Both the position numbers and the translations under genes were made by a program. Below the pieces are notes generated by a model. It had not been told where the DNA came from. It saw nothing but the letters and a program-made list of their open reading frames with translations, and ran no database searches. Of a stretch of DNA of 64,000 nt, positions 53,959 to 62,097 are shown one piece after another; the first letter of the stretch is position 1, and each line of letters opens with the position of its first letter. The DNA comes from Dyadobacter sp. CY312 (GTDB taxonomy: Bacteria > Bacteroidota > Bacteroidia > Cytophagales > Spirosomataceae): contig NZ_JAJUXG010000021.1 in the NCBI RefSeq assembly GCF_021390535.1, forward strand, positions 43,941-107,940, written 5' to 3'.

Positions 53959-54591
53959 TTACTGAAGTAACTCTTTCAGCTCCGTATCACCTTCATCCAG
54001 TATCTCCAATGCCGTTGTTCCATCCAGATTAGGGATGCTCTTAACCGCTCCGGCTTTCAGAAGTATGCGCACGCATTCGGCATACTGCCCCTCATCTTTT
54101 TTACCACTACTTTTTAATCCGTGTATAGCCCAGAATAAGGGTGTCGATTTAAAATCGATGCATAATTTATTAATTTCTGCCCCGGCATCCACCAACTTTT
54201 GCACCAGTTTTGGCCTTCCACACCAGGCAGCCCAATGTAGCGCGGAGCCTCCGTGACAACCCGGGTGATTTATGTCAGCACCATTTTCTATATAAAGCAT
54301 TGCCACTTCATCGGCATGCAAGCTGGCTGCTGCTACGAGTGGTGAATCTTTTTTAACGATCAATTCGTTCCCATTAATTTTTGCACCATGTTGCAGGAAA
54401 ATGGTAGCCATTTTGACAGCTTCCTCATCGGTGTATTGCTCATTATGAACCCCATCACAAATGCGGTGTAGCGGGTGTGCCAGAGTTTTGTTTGCTGCAT
54501 CGTAGGGAATTCCGGCATTGGCAAGTTCCGGATTTGCCGAAAGTGCATTGGCTATGCCGTCATAATCTTTGTTATCTATTAGCTCTTTCAT
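53959..54591 (-). CDS. Ankyrin repeat protein
   Basis: 210 residues with about four ankyrin units: NPELANAGIPYDAANKTLAH, KMATIFLQHGAKINGNELIV, SALHWAAWCGRPKLVQKLVD and TPLFWAIH...VRILLKAGAVKSIPNLD. No signal peptide or membrane segment. These repeats mediate protein-protein contacts; the partner is unknown. The DinB-like gene ends 12 bp upstream, and the two are likely co-transcribed. Confidence 0.9.
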   Translation of the reverse strand: MKELIDNKDYDGIANALSANPELANAGIPYDAANKTLAHPLHRICDGVHNEQYTDEEAVKMATIFLQHGAKINGNELIVKKDSPLVAAASLHADEVAMLYIENGADINHPGCHGGSALHWAAWCGRPKLVQKLVDAGAEINKLCIDFKSTPLFWAIHGLKSSGKKDEGQYAECVRILLKAGAVKSIPNLDGTTALEILDEGDTELKELLQ

Positions 54592-54602
54592 GTTTAGTTT
54601 GA

Positions 54603-55109
54603 TTAATGGTTGGTTTCTCCGGCGCGGTACACCCAGTCCGGCGCATCGTTGATTTCCTGACGCAGCAATAAATTCAGCTGAGCGGTATGATGCTGCACAT
54701 GCCGCATGTTGTATATCAAAATTTCAATTGTTGGATACACCATCGTCTGCGACATGTTGATCCAATTTTCGGTGGCCGATTCTTCAGTAAGACCATCAAT
54801 TAAATCCTGGCATTTTTTGCGGCAAAACGCCAGGTAAGTTAGCAATTCATCTTTGTCATACACACGATCCGGCAATTTGTCCTCAAACTCAGATTCTGTG
54901 AATGGCTCCGGTGGAGCGAAGGTTTTGGGATCTGTAGTGAGGTAATAATCAAGAAAAAACAAAGCGTGAAATGCATTGTACCAGAATTTCTTGTCTGTAT
55001 TCCAATGCTCTGCCGGGCACAAAAGAATTGCGTTTTCGAGCATATCTACACTGGCACCAAACTGGTTCCAAAGGCTTTCCCGGATGGTATTGATCAAGCT
55101 ATTGCTCAC
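54603..55109 (-). CDS. DinB-like four-helix protein
   Basis: 168 residues of the DinB/YfiT superfamily. The metal-site histidines are suggested by NAFHALFFLDYYL (about 50) and MRHVQHHTAQLNLLL (about 140). Relatives are metal-dependent thiol transferases or DNA-damage-induced proteins of unknown substrate. The start is a GTG (55109); the next in-frame ATG would remove the first helix. Confidence 0.88.
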   Translation of the reverse strand: MSNSLINTIRESLWNQFGASVDMLENAILLCPAEHWNTDKKFWYNAFHALFFLDYYLTTDPKTFAPPEPFTESEFEDKLPDRVYDKDELLTYLAFCRKKCQDLIDGLTEESATENWINMSQTMVYPTIEILIYNMRHVQHHTAQLNLLLRQEINDAPDWVYRAGETNH

Positions 55110-55340
55110 TTTCAGTGTTTATGATTGTTGCTGTTTTAGTCGGTTGGAAAATACAAATTATAATGTCTCTGAATAGACTAACTGGTCACATAGTTGCCAA
55201 GTAATTTGTTTATTCTGGAGATCTCAGCATCGTCGGTCATAGCTATCTAAACAATTTAATGAATTTGTACCTGAACATGCTGAACAGTGTAAATTCCTAA
55301 ATCATTTTCAGCCTTCTTTCACTACCTTCTAAAATCCTAA

Positions 55341-55928
55341 TCACGGTACTGTTGTATAGTCAGGTTTGTAAACGTTCAATATTGTGCCATCGGAAAATGT
55401 TTGCTGCTTAGTAAGTTTTAAAGGTAAAAGTTTAGATTCTTCCGGAAACAGTTTGTATCCTTTTCCTATCGCGACCGGCACCACCATTAATTGTATTTCA
55501 TCAAATAAATTTGCCTGTAAAAGCGACTGCGCAAGAGAAATGCTGCCCCACATCACGATGTTGCCATTGCCAGTTTCTTTCAATAATTTGATTTGTTCCA
55601 CGGCATCTTCCGATTCCAGTGAAATGTTCGCGTAATTTCCCCATTGCACTTCATGTAACGATTTCGAAAATACAATTTTCGGGATGCTGTTTATGGCTTC
55701 GGTTACAGAGCTATCTTCGCTAGTTGCGTTGGGCCAGTATTCCACAAACATTTTGTAGGTATTGGTTCCTAATAAAATCAGGTTTATGGACTTGCAGAAT
55801 TCTCCCTGATGCTCATCTACATCCTGAGCTAATCCATTATAAGTACCGTCAAAAAATCCGGTTGTCTTGTCTCTGTCTGCCAAGAATCCGTCTACCGATA
55901 CAAATTCCTGCAAAATAAGCTTGTTCAT
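55341..55928 (-). CDS. Dihydrofolate reductase family protein (RibD C-terminal domain-like)
   Basis: 195 residues, beginning MNKLILQEFVSVDGFLADRD and including NLILLGTNTYKMFVEYWP, KIVFSKSLHEVQWGN and NIVMWGSISLAQSLLQANLF. This is the RibD-C/DHFR fold of NADPH-dependent reductases; it is a stand-alone member of the YyaP/YwjB type with unknown substrate. No deaminase domain, so not RibD. Although a RibA-like protein is encoded 4 kb away, a functional link is only speculation. Confidence 0.9.
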   Translation of the reverse strand: MNKLILQEFVSVDGFLADRDKTTGFFDGTYNGLAQDVDEHQGEFCKSINLILLGTNTYKMFVEYWPNATSEDSSVTEAINSIPKIVFSKSLHEVQWGNYANISLESEDAVEQIKLLKETGNGNIVMWGSISLAQSLLQANLFDEIQLMVVPVAIGKGYKLFPEESKLLPLKLTKQQTFSDGTILNVYKPDYTTVP

Positions 55929-56272
55929 ATCTCTTAGATTTATGTTACGAATGTGTTGCGTCCCGCATCAGAAGTCAGTTGTTACTTATTTAAGATATTG
56001 ATTCATTGCGATCTGTACCGTCTCATGTTTATTCTCTGCACATACACTACGGCATTTATCGCATACACAACGGTTTTAGACAAATGGAATTAGGTAAGGA
56101 AACCAAAAAAACGGACTGCAACGTCCGATCGATGCTATCCGTTTTTTAAATGTAAACGAAGCCGCTGTTGCGGATGGAATGAAAACTTTTGTGCCAACGA
56201 TACTATGTATTTTGAATCACAAAGTACTATTTAACAGATATAACACAAGCTACCGGCAGTTGGTTGGTTCTT
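55929..56272. other. Spacer with terminator and an operator-like half-site pair
   Basis: Holds the hairpin at 56105-56147. It also holds TACTATGTA (56201) and CAAAGTACT (56220), the two half-sites of the palindrome found upstream of the 59.8 and 61.5 kb genes, but 7 bp further apart. No gene is seen. Confidence 0.5.
56105..56147 (-). terminator. Terminator-like hairpin downstream of YiaA/B gene
   Basis: AAAAAAACGGA pairs with TCCGTTTTTT, and an inner CGGAC/GTCCG pair is possible. It lies about 125 bp after the stop at 56273. Confidence 0.65.
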
Positions 56273-56671
56273 TTACTCCGCTTTGTTTGTAGGCAAATTG
56301 TCTCTTGTGTTTTTCTGGACTGCAATCGCTCCAAACATTCCTAAAAGAAATGCAAATGCATAAAAGCCCTTCTCACTTGGCAGTAAGGTTGCATTCCAAA
56401 GGCCTACAACAAGTAATGCAATAGATAAAATTGTCGCAAACCAGCAAATATTGTAGTAAATATCTGTCACAGGATAACCGTCAAGTCTGTCACGTACACT
56501 TTTTTGAAGCGATACCACAGCGAAAAGACCGAACATTAAAACTGTAAAGTAGTAGCCCTTTTCGTTTAGAAGCATTTCAGATCGAAATAAGCCTACTAGG
56601 TATCCGGCAAGTCCCGTACCTAACGCAACCCATGATGCTGCAACGAATGCTGTTGATGTTTTTTGTGCCAT
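56273..56671 (-). CDS. YiaA/YiaB family inner-membrane protein
   Basis: 132 residues with four hydrophobic segments arranged as an internal duplication: FVAASWVALGTGLAGYLVGL...YYFTVLMFGLFAVVSLQKSVRD, then ICWFATILSIALLVVGLW...FYAFAFLLGMFGAIAVQKNTRD. The repeated VQKxxRD ends each half, as in the YiaA/B family. Function unknown. Confidence 0.9.
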   Translation of the reverse strand: MAQKTSTAFVAASWVALGTGLAGYLVGLFRSEMLLNEKGYYFTVLMFGLFAVVSLQKSVRDRLDGYPVTDIYYNICWFATILSIALLVVGLWNATLLPSEKGFYAFAFLLGMFGAIAVQKNTRDNLPTNKAE

Positions 56672-57017
56672 TATTTTGGAGGTTTTATTTATTAATAATT
56701 CGTAAATATTTCATTGTAAAGGGTGTCGTGCAAGTATTCTTTTGATCGCATGATTTAGAACTGTTGAGAACCTGGCAGGTGTGATCGGAGCATCTTTGCG
56801 GTGGTAAAAATAAAGTATAGTTTACTGAAACTGATTGCACGTATTCGGCGTGTAATCTACAATGAAAAGCAATATCACTATTTTTAAATACAAAATGAAA
56901 GAGAAGGTTTAATTTGAAACAGGTTGCCGCTATATCTCGTTTTAAATACGGAAAAGTTTATCAGTTTGGAGCTGAAAAGGATAGATTTTCCAGTTGTTTC
57001 TCATGCTGGTTGATCCA
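56672..57017. other. Intergenic region upstream of YiaA/B gene
   Basis: About 345 bp, AT-rich. An AGGAGG-like ribosome site (GGAGG on the plus strand reads CCTCC on the coding strand, so it is not a site) is absent. I see no gene, repeat or clear promoter. Confidence 0.45.
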
Positions 57018-57701
57018 TTATCCCTTTCTCTTCCCCTTCAAAAACCGATACGACCGGTGACCAGCCAGCGCAGGATTCAGTTTTTCAAGAAGACCTGCAT
57101 TTTTGAAGGCGTACCAGTTGTTTTTTAGCAGGTAAAGGCTAACAAAAGAATCGGGATGGGAGATTATGAATGTCTTTGTTCTTTCCAGTAAAAGATCGTA
57201 TTCCAACGTTTTTTGCTCAATCCAGTAATTGAGGCTGTCGGTCGTTCCTTTTTTTCTGGCTCTGCTTTCTGCGGAGGTATAAGCAGTAAATTTCTGGTCG
57301 TAAGTTTTCTGCACCGTTTCCTGAAAAAGTTGCCAGTCAGGATTGCTTTTAGATCGTGTAACCACGGAGCGGGAAACATCGAGGGTGTCCAGATAAATGT
57401 GCGTGCCTGGTTCGAGGAAAAAAAATAAAGCGCCTTTCATCTGTGAAACGTTGAGTTGATACAGGTCAGGTACCAAATCGCCGGAAAGTTGGAGGTCGAT
57501 GTTACCGGTAGTTAATTTTACAGAGTGGACGGTGGCGGCAAATCCTTTTTCACGGGTAAGTAATATCGCCTTCCGCCCCTTTAAAGAAGCAGGACCTTCT
57601 ATTTTGATGCTAACGGTTTGAGAAAATGCAGATGTGAATGCCTGCCAGAATAACAGAATGAGTGCAAAATTCCTTGTTGCCAGACGAAACTTCTTTTCCA
57701 T
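57018..57701 (-). CDS. Exported DUF4369-type protein without thioredoxin domain
   Basis: 227 residues. Signal NFALILLFWQAFTSAFSQ precedes VSIKIEGPASLKGRKAILLT, FAATVHSVKLTTGNIDLQLS, LYQLNVSQMKGALFFFLEPG and HIYLDTLD, the DUF4369 fold that usually forms the N-terminus of Bacteroidota TlpA/AhpC-type thiol-disulfide oxidoreductases. A helical region (about 120-200) follows, and the protein ends at LKGKRKG where a thioredoxin domain would begin. The longest frame starts at 57755, but ATG 57701 fits the signal peptide. Confidence 0.77.
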   Translation of the reverse strand: MEKKFRLATRNFALILLFWQAFTSAFSQTVSIKIEGPASLKGRKAILLTREKGFAATVHSVKLTTGNIDLQLSGDLVPDLYQLNVSQMKGALFFFLEPGTHIYLDTLDVSRSVVTRSKSNPDWQLFQETVQKTYDQKFTAYTSAESRARKKGTTDSLNYWIEQKTLEYDLLLERTKTFIISHPDSFVSLYLLKNNWYAFKNAGLLEKLNPALAGHRSYRFLKGKRKG

Positions 57702-57821
57702 ATTAAATTGAATCGCACATACCCTACTGCGTAATTTGCTGGAATGTGAAAGCACAAAAATACCATTTTACATCTCACTTTTCACCTGCCACAAACGCCA
57801 ATTAAACATTACAGGCTACTC

Positions 57822-58505
57822 TTACCGTACTTTCATCTTGTTCACTTCTTCAATCGTAAGCACTTTGTAATCCACATTGAGTCTTTTGGCATTCTCTTCA
57901 ACCGTTTGATCGAAGCCGGCCTCTTTTCGTCTTTTATTCACATTTTCCGGATCGGCTATTGGCCAAATGATCCAGGTCCATTCGGCTTTTTTTGTTTCTT
58001 TATTTATTGCGCTAAATCCACTCGCCTGAGTGCCGTAGATCTGTTCTTTTTCATTTTGCATTAGTGAGCGATCCTTCATCATGGCAAACAATTTGAATGG
58101 CAACTGTTTTTCCTGAGCGGCTTTTTCGACGAGCGGCAAATACTGGTCAATTTTTTCGGAGTGTTGGATTACATAAAAAACGGCTTCGTTGGATGGCGAA
58201 CCAACCAGCGTTTCGCCCGGATAACCATATTGTTTTATAATTGCCTCTACACGTTCTATGTTGCTTTCATCCACTGCATTCTGCCGATTCCACAAGTGAT
58301 CAGAAAGGTCTTCCGGGTTTACCCGATACACTTTGGCAAGAGAATCAGCCTTCTTTGGATCCTGCTTAATTTGCATCAATTCCCGGTACTTTTGGTCGAG
58401 CACATACATGCTGTCGAGCTCTTTTTTTAATTGGGTATTGATATTCTGGCCAAAGGAATTAGAGCTGATTATCAAAAATAGGGCAACGATACCGGTTAAT
58501 TTCAT
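57822..58505 (-). CDS. Exported DUF6624-like protein
   Basis: 227 residues. Signal GIVALFLIISSNSFGQ, then a helical region with ELDSMYVLDQKYRELMQIKQ, IERVEAIIKQYGYPGETLVG, FYVIQHSEKIDQYLPLVEKA, MMKDRSLMQNEKEQIYGTQ and TWIIWPIADPENVNKRRKEA. The GYPGETLVG, QHS and YGTQ blocks are those of DUF6624. Function unknown; presumably periplasmic. Confidence 0.8.
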   Translation of the reverse strand: MKLTGIVALFLIISSNSFGQNINTQLKKELDSMYVLDQKYRELMQIKQDPKKADSLAKVYRVNPEDLSDHLWNRQNAVDESNIERVEAIIKQYGYPGETLVGSPSNEAVFYVIQHSEKIDQYLPLVEKAAQEKQLPFKLFAMMKDRSLMQNEKEQIYGTQASGFSAINKETKKAEWTWIIWPIADPENVNKRRKEAGFDQTVEENAKRLNVDYKVLTIEEVNKMKVR

Positions 58506-58552
58506 GTGTTGGTTATAATTTCAACTATGTAGGTGGATCAAGATAACACTTG

Positions 58553-59656
58553 TTATTTGTTGATAAAAATCTTGGCACCGTTCTTCTTCAAGGATTCATA
58601 AACCGCATCGATCACGATCATGTCTTTAAGGCCTTCCTTTCCAGATACATTCGGATCAGGTTTGTTGTTCAGAATGCAGTCTGCAATACCGTCCATCTGA
58701 TAAGCCTGGTGATTTACATCCGGCGCTTCAAGATTTCCTTTATGAGTATTCAACCGAATGGGTCCGTATCCAAAGGCAGGATTCATTTCTGCCCATCCCT
58801 TTTCGCCCATCAGTTTCAGACCTTCCACATGGTTGAAATTGTAAGTACAGCCGCAATTGGCAATGATGCCGCTGGGGAAACCAAGCTGGAAAGTGATCGT
58901 TTCGTCTACTTCCTTAAATTTGACCGGATCTGTTTTACCCTCTTGGGCTGTCACCCAAACCGGCTCTTCACCTGTACAGTACCGCGCTCCGTTCAGAGAA
59001 TATACCCCGACGTCCATCATGGCACCACCTCCGGCTAGGGATTTTTTTAGTCGCCATTGTGTAGGATCGCCAATTTTAAAACCCGCGTAGTTGTTTACAT
59101 GCATGATTTTGCCAAACTCACCGGCTTCACGCATGCGAATCAGTTCTTTGGTATGTGGTTCGAAATGAAGCCGGTATCCGATGTAAAACTTTACACCCGC
59201 TTTTTCACAGGCAGCAATCATCTCGCGTGCCTGTTTCGCGTTATCGGCCACTGGTTTTTCACAAATAACATGTTTTCCGGCGGCGGCAATCTGCAATACG
59301 TGTTTGTGATGCAACGAGTTTGGTGTGATCACATACACCAGGTCAATATCCGGGTTGTCTTTGATCTGTGCAACGGTTTCGTAGTTATACGTGTTCTTAT
59401 CCGGTATGTTGTACTTCTGTTTCCAGGTTTCAATTTTGGACGGTGTGCCGGAAATTACGCCGGTTATTTTGGCGATTTTGCATTCCTGCATTCCTTTGGC
59501 TACAATATTGGCATAACCTCCCAAACCCATAATTGCCACTCGTAGTTGTTTGTCCTGGCCTCTGTTAATATGGGCAGCAACGGCTGGCAAATCCGAAAAG
59601 GCAGCAGCACCTATACCGAGTGAAACTTTTTGAAGAAAATCACGACGTGAGCTCAT
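58553..59656 (-). CDS. Tat-exported Gfo/Idh/MocA family oxidoreductase
   Basis: 367 residues. It begins MSSRRDFLQKVSLGIGAAAF, a twin-arginine signal, followed by the NAD(P) Rossmann motif RVAIMGLGGYANIVAKGM and the family hallmark HVICEKPVADNAKQAREMI. The C-terminal domain contains LAGGGAMMDVGVYSLNGARY. These enzymes oxidise or reduce sugars or act as glycosidases using bound NAD; Tat export implies cofactor loading in the cytoplasm and work in the periplasm. Substrate unknown. Confidence 0.94.
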   Translation of the reverse strand: MSSRRDFLQKVSLGIGAAAFSDLPAVAAHINRGQDKQLRVAIMGLGGYANIVAKGMQECKIAKITGVISGTPSKIETWKQKYNIPDKNTYNYETVAQIKDNPDIDLVYVITPNSLHHKHVLQIAAAGKHVICEKPVADNAKQAREMIAACEKAGVKFYIGYRLHFEPHTKELIRMREAGEFGKIMHVNNYAGFKIGDPTQWRLKKSLAGGGAMMDVGVYSLNGARYCTGEEPVWVTAQEGKTDPVKFKEVDETITFQLGFPSGIIANCGCTYNFNHVEGLKLMGEKGWAEMNPAFGYGPIRLNTHKGNLEAPDVNHQAYQMDGIADCILNNKPDPNVSGKEGLKDMIVIDAVYESLKKNGAKIFINK

Positions 59657-59785
59657 GTATCAGGAAATGGTTAGATGAGTTGAAATAGATTTCTTTTTAC
59701 CTAGAAGAATGCCAAATGGCTAATCTCCTTTTAAAACGTTACGATTTCTATTAACGGCGTAATGGCTCAGGAATTACGCTTAAAA

Positions 59786-59825
59786 GCAAAAACGGCCCCT
59801 AACGTAATGTTGGGGCCGTTTTTGC
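59786..59825 (-). terminator. Terminator of the small exported protein gene (copy 1)
   Basis: Perfect 14-bp stem GCAAAAACGGCCCC with its complement around a 12-nt loop, 17 bp past the stop at 59842. Confidence 0.92.
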
Positions 59826-59841
59826 TGTGCTGATGAGTGCA

Positions 59842-60216
59842 TTATTTTATTTGAAGTGTTCTTGCCGTTTCCTGATTGGAAAGCTCGAAAGACTTACTTT
59901 GTGTTTCACCCTGGCTGGTAACCTGAATCTCATATTTTCCTGAGCGAAGCTCGTCTACATTAAGCGTACGACCGAATTTCTGAGTTTTCTTACTTACTGT
60001 TTCCTGATAAACGACGTCACCTTTTTCATTTTTCAATAAGAGCGTGGTGTTTGCGTCAGCATTGGGTTTATCAACCAGTACATTGATTTTACCACTTTTA
60101 GTTGTGTAAATACCTGTTCCGAATCCGGAAGCTTTTTTAGTTTCTTCTGCATTGGCAGTGAAAGAAGCAGCGATAAGAGCAAAGGCAACAGCGAAGGTTT
60201 TGAATGTAGTTTTCAT
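59842..60216 (-). CDS. Small exported protein, paralogue 1 of a duplicated pair
   Basis: 124 residues. Signal TFAVAFALIAASFTANAEE, then a single beta-sandwich-like domain: FGTGIYTTKSGKINVLVDK, TTLLLKNEKGDVVYQETVSK, QKFGRTLNVDELRSGKYEIQ and KSFELSNQETARTLQIK. The layout recalls secreted Bacteroidota carbohydrate- or C-terminal sorting-type sandwich domains, but I cannot name the family. It is closely similar along its full length to the gene at 61549-61932. Both have the same promoter layout 59 bp upstream. Periplasmic location is inferred. Confidence 0.85.
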   Translation of the reverse strand: MKTTFKTFAVAFALIAASFTANAEETKKASGFGTGIYTTKSGKINVLVDKPNADANTTLLLKNEKGDVVYQETVSKKTQKFGRTLNVDELRSGKYEIQVTSQGETQSKSFELSNQETARTLQIK

Positions 60217-60274
60217 GGCTTTTTATATTTTATTTATGTGATCTGCCGTAGCAGTTATGGCTAATTGAACAATA

Positions 60275-60315
60275 CAAATGTAGCCTGCGAACCAGTACTA
60301 TGTAATGCAAAGTAC
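60275..60315 (-). promoter_or_regulatory. Promoter with 21-bp palindromic operator (copy 1)
   Basis: In the minus direction a palindrome (GTACTTTGCA-T-TACATAGTAC, plus-strand 60295-60315) is followed after 12 bp by a perfect -7 box TACATTTG (60282-60275). The -7 box ends 59 bp from the ATG. No TTG sits 17-21 bp upstream of the -7 box; the palindrome takes that place. Confidence 0.7.
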
Positions 60316-60380
60316 ACGAGTGGCGCAAGTGATAGGACGAGTGGCGAGATGGTAGTTTGGAGAGAATTCGGGGTATAAAT

Positions 60381-60415
60381 AAAAAGACCTCGAAGGATTG
60401 CTTCGGGTCTTCAAA
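60381..60415 (-). terminator. Terminator of the HigA-type gene
   Basis: AGACCTCGAAG pairs with CTTCGGGTCT around a short loop, flanked by A/T runs on both sides, 20 bp past the stop at 60434. Confidence 0.8.
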
Positions 60416-60433
60416 ATAAAGCAAAGGCAAAAA

Positions 60434-60994
60434 TTATGAATTTGTAAGTTCAAGTTCCGGAGCTTTAAGTCGGATATTTTTAGAGGAAATTTTGCTGATA
60501 GAATCCTGAATCCTCTTTTGAGTTTGTGCAGATATATGTGTTGGAAATAGATCACTCAGGTCTATTTTTAGAAGTTTATGAATCAAAATCAAATCGTTCG
60601 ACGAGAATGCTCTGATTCCATTGAGGAGTTCCGAGGTGTAAGATTTACTGTGGTTTAATAGCGTTCCAAGATCCTTTTGTATAAGGCCTAATTCTGTAAG
60701 GCGAGCGAGAATGATTTCTTTTCGGTGTTTTAAGAATCGTTGTTCTGCGAATACTACTTGCTCGGCCATCCCGCTCTCGGCTAGTTGCTTTTCCGAAATT
60801 TTGTCAGCATCAGTCCAATGTAACGATTCGTATGCTACGAGAAGGGCCCGGAGTTCATTTCTGAGCTCTGAAAGAGAGGGGTCGATTTTTGAAAGCACGC
60901 GTAAGGTACGATCTGCCATTGATGCTCTTTCAAAATCAAGCTCGGAAAGTAATTCTCCTTTTTTGACGATGGATCTGATGTCAGCTTCTTTCAT
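60434..60994 (-). CDS. HigA-type helix-turn-helix antitoxin
   Basis: 186 residues. A long N-terminal helical region (about 1-105) precedes an XRE-type HTH: LTELGLIQKDLGTLLNHSKS then TSELLNGIRAFSSNDLILIH and KLLKIDLSDLFPT. The frame runs on to 61117, but the ATG at 60994, one base after the HigB stop, is the natural start. Antitoxins of this type bind the toxin and repress the operon. Toxin-first order is typical for higBA. Followed by a terminator. Confidence 0.85.
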   Translation of the reverse strand: MKEADIRSIVKKGELLSELDFERASMADRTLRVLSKIDPSLSELRNELRALLVAYESLHWTDADKISEKQLAESGMAEQVVFAEQRFLKHRKEIILARLTELGLIQKDLGTLLNHSKSYTSELLNGIRAFSSNDLILIHKLLKIDLSDLFPTHISAQTQKRIQDSISKISSKNIRLKAPELELTNS

Positions 60995-60995
60995 G

Positions 60996-61343
60996 TTATG
61001 AGGTAATCCAGCCATTTTGTTTAAGCCATTTAGAAATCGTGCTCTTATTGTTCCTGAACAATTCTTCGTATTCCTGATGACTTCCTGCCCAAATAATGGT
61101 CGCTTCACCAGTTTCATTCATTTCCAGAAGTATTAGCGTTCTGTGAACATGAATGTTGAAAAAGTAAAATCCCTCGTTGTGCACTTTATCAACATCGATT
61201 CTTACCTTTTTTAAGTCTTCGAAAGATGTAAAGTCGTTACTTTCCAGATCAGAAATGAGTAAGTCTATTTCATTCAGGAGTCTTGAATTACCTCTCTGTT
61301 TGAGTTTAAGCTTAGCCAAAATTTTCTTTCCTGTAACTCTCAT
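60996..61343 (-). CDS. HigB-like toxin (RelE/HigB fold)
   Basis: 115 residues. The C-terminal half matches HigB family toxins: FYFFNIHVHRTLILLEMNET and ATIIWAGSHQEYEELFRNN (compare the H.EY. motif of the family). The first half, MRVTGKKILAKLKLKQRGNS, is basic and charged. HigB cuts mRNA on ribosomes. Its stop is one base from the HigA start, so the two are coupled. The pair lies between the two duplicated small exported genes. Confidence 0.82.
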   Translation of the reverse strand: MRVTGKKILAKLKLKQRGNSRLLNEIDLLISDLESNDFTSFEDLKKVRIDVDKVHNEGFYFFNIHVHRTLILLEMNETGEATIIWAGSHQEYEELFRNNKSTISKWLKQNGWITS

Positions 61344-61495
61344 TGCAACTGTCGGTTAGGATTAAAAGTTCCACTATAAATGAAACTTTTAAATAAGTAT
61401 GTGAGTTGTCTCGGAGATTAGACGATATTTCCTGATTTGGTTTCATCATCGAGGGAAAGTCACTCATCCTAGGTTTTTGAATAATCATTTCCACA

Positions 61496-61526
61496 CAAAA
61501 AATGGCTCCCGTTTCCAGGAGCCATG
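61496..61526 (-). terminator. Terminator of small exported protein gene (copy 2)
   Basis: ATGGCTCC pairs with GGAGCCAT around an 8-nt loop; the minus strand continues with TTTTTTG. It lies about 23 bp past the stop at 61549. Confidence 0.85.
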
Positions 61527-61548
61527 GTTTCAGAGTTTGCGGAAGTTT

Positions 61549-61932
61549 TTACTTGATAGCCAAAGTTCTTTCTGCTTTCTGATTAGTCAGCTCGAACGTT
61601 TTGGTCTGTCTTTCTCCTTTACTCACCACTTCGATCTCGTATTTGCCCAGAGGCAGTTCGTCCACATTCAGAGCACGTCCGAATTTTTGATTGTTTTTTC
61701 CGATTGTTTCACGATAGTATACAGATCCATTTGCATCTTTAATCAAGAGTGTAGTGGAAGCGTCGTTGTTCACTTTGTCTACTAGTACATTTATTTTACC
61801 GCTTTTGGTGGTGTAAATTCCCGTTCCGAATCCGGCAGATTTTTTGGTTTCTTTATCTTCTGCATTGGCAGTGAAAGAAACAGTTGCAAGAAGTACTAAT
61901 GCGTAGGCGAAGGTTTTGATTGAGTTTTTCAT
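61549..61932 (-). CDS. Small exported protein, paralogue 2 of a duplicated pair
   Basis: 127 residues. Signal TFAYALVLLATVSFTANAED followed by the same domain as paralogue 1: the 19-residue block FGTGIYTTKSGKINVLVDK is identical, and the QKFGRALNVDEL, GKYEIEVVSKGE and TFELTNQKAERTLAIK parts correspond along the full length. Conservation of the export signal and the upstream operator indicates that both copies are expressed and co-regulated. Function unknown. Confidence 0.85.
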   Translation of the reverse strand: MKNSIKTFAYALVLLATVSFTANAEDKETKKSAGFGTGIYTTKSGKINVLVDKVNNDASTTLLIKDANGSVYYRETIGKNNQKFGRALNVDELPLGKYEIEVVSKGERQTKTFELTNQKAERTLAIK

Positions 61933-61990
61933 GGCTATATAAGTTTTAAATTTGATCCGCTGTTGCGGTTGTTCATCTAAAAGAACATGA

Positions 61991-62032
61991 CAAATATAAG
62001 GGCTATAACAGGTACTATGTATAGCAAAGTAC
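61991..62032 (-). promoter_or_regulatory. Promoter with 21-bp palindromic operator (copy 2)
   Basis: Same arrangement as at 60275-60315: the palindrome (plus-strand 62012-62032, GTACTATGTA-T-AGCAAAGTAC), a 13-bp gap and the -7 box TATATTTG (minus direction, 61998-61991), 59 bp from the ATG at 61932. Confidence 0.7.
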
Positions 62033-62097
62033 GCGAACGGTAATACTTCGGTGACGAATGGAAAATTGGCAGGAAATTACGTGACTAGGCGAATGAA

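Noticed and set aside
60995..61117. N-terminal extension of the HigA-type gene
   Set aside because: It would overlap the HigB coding region by about 120 bp; an ATG one base after the HigB stop is a better start.
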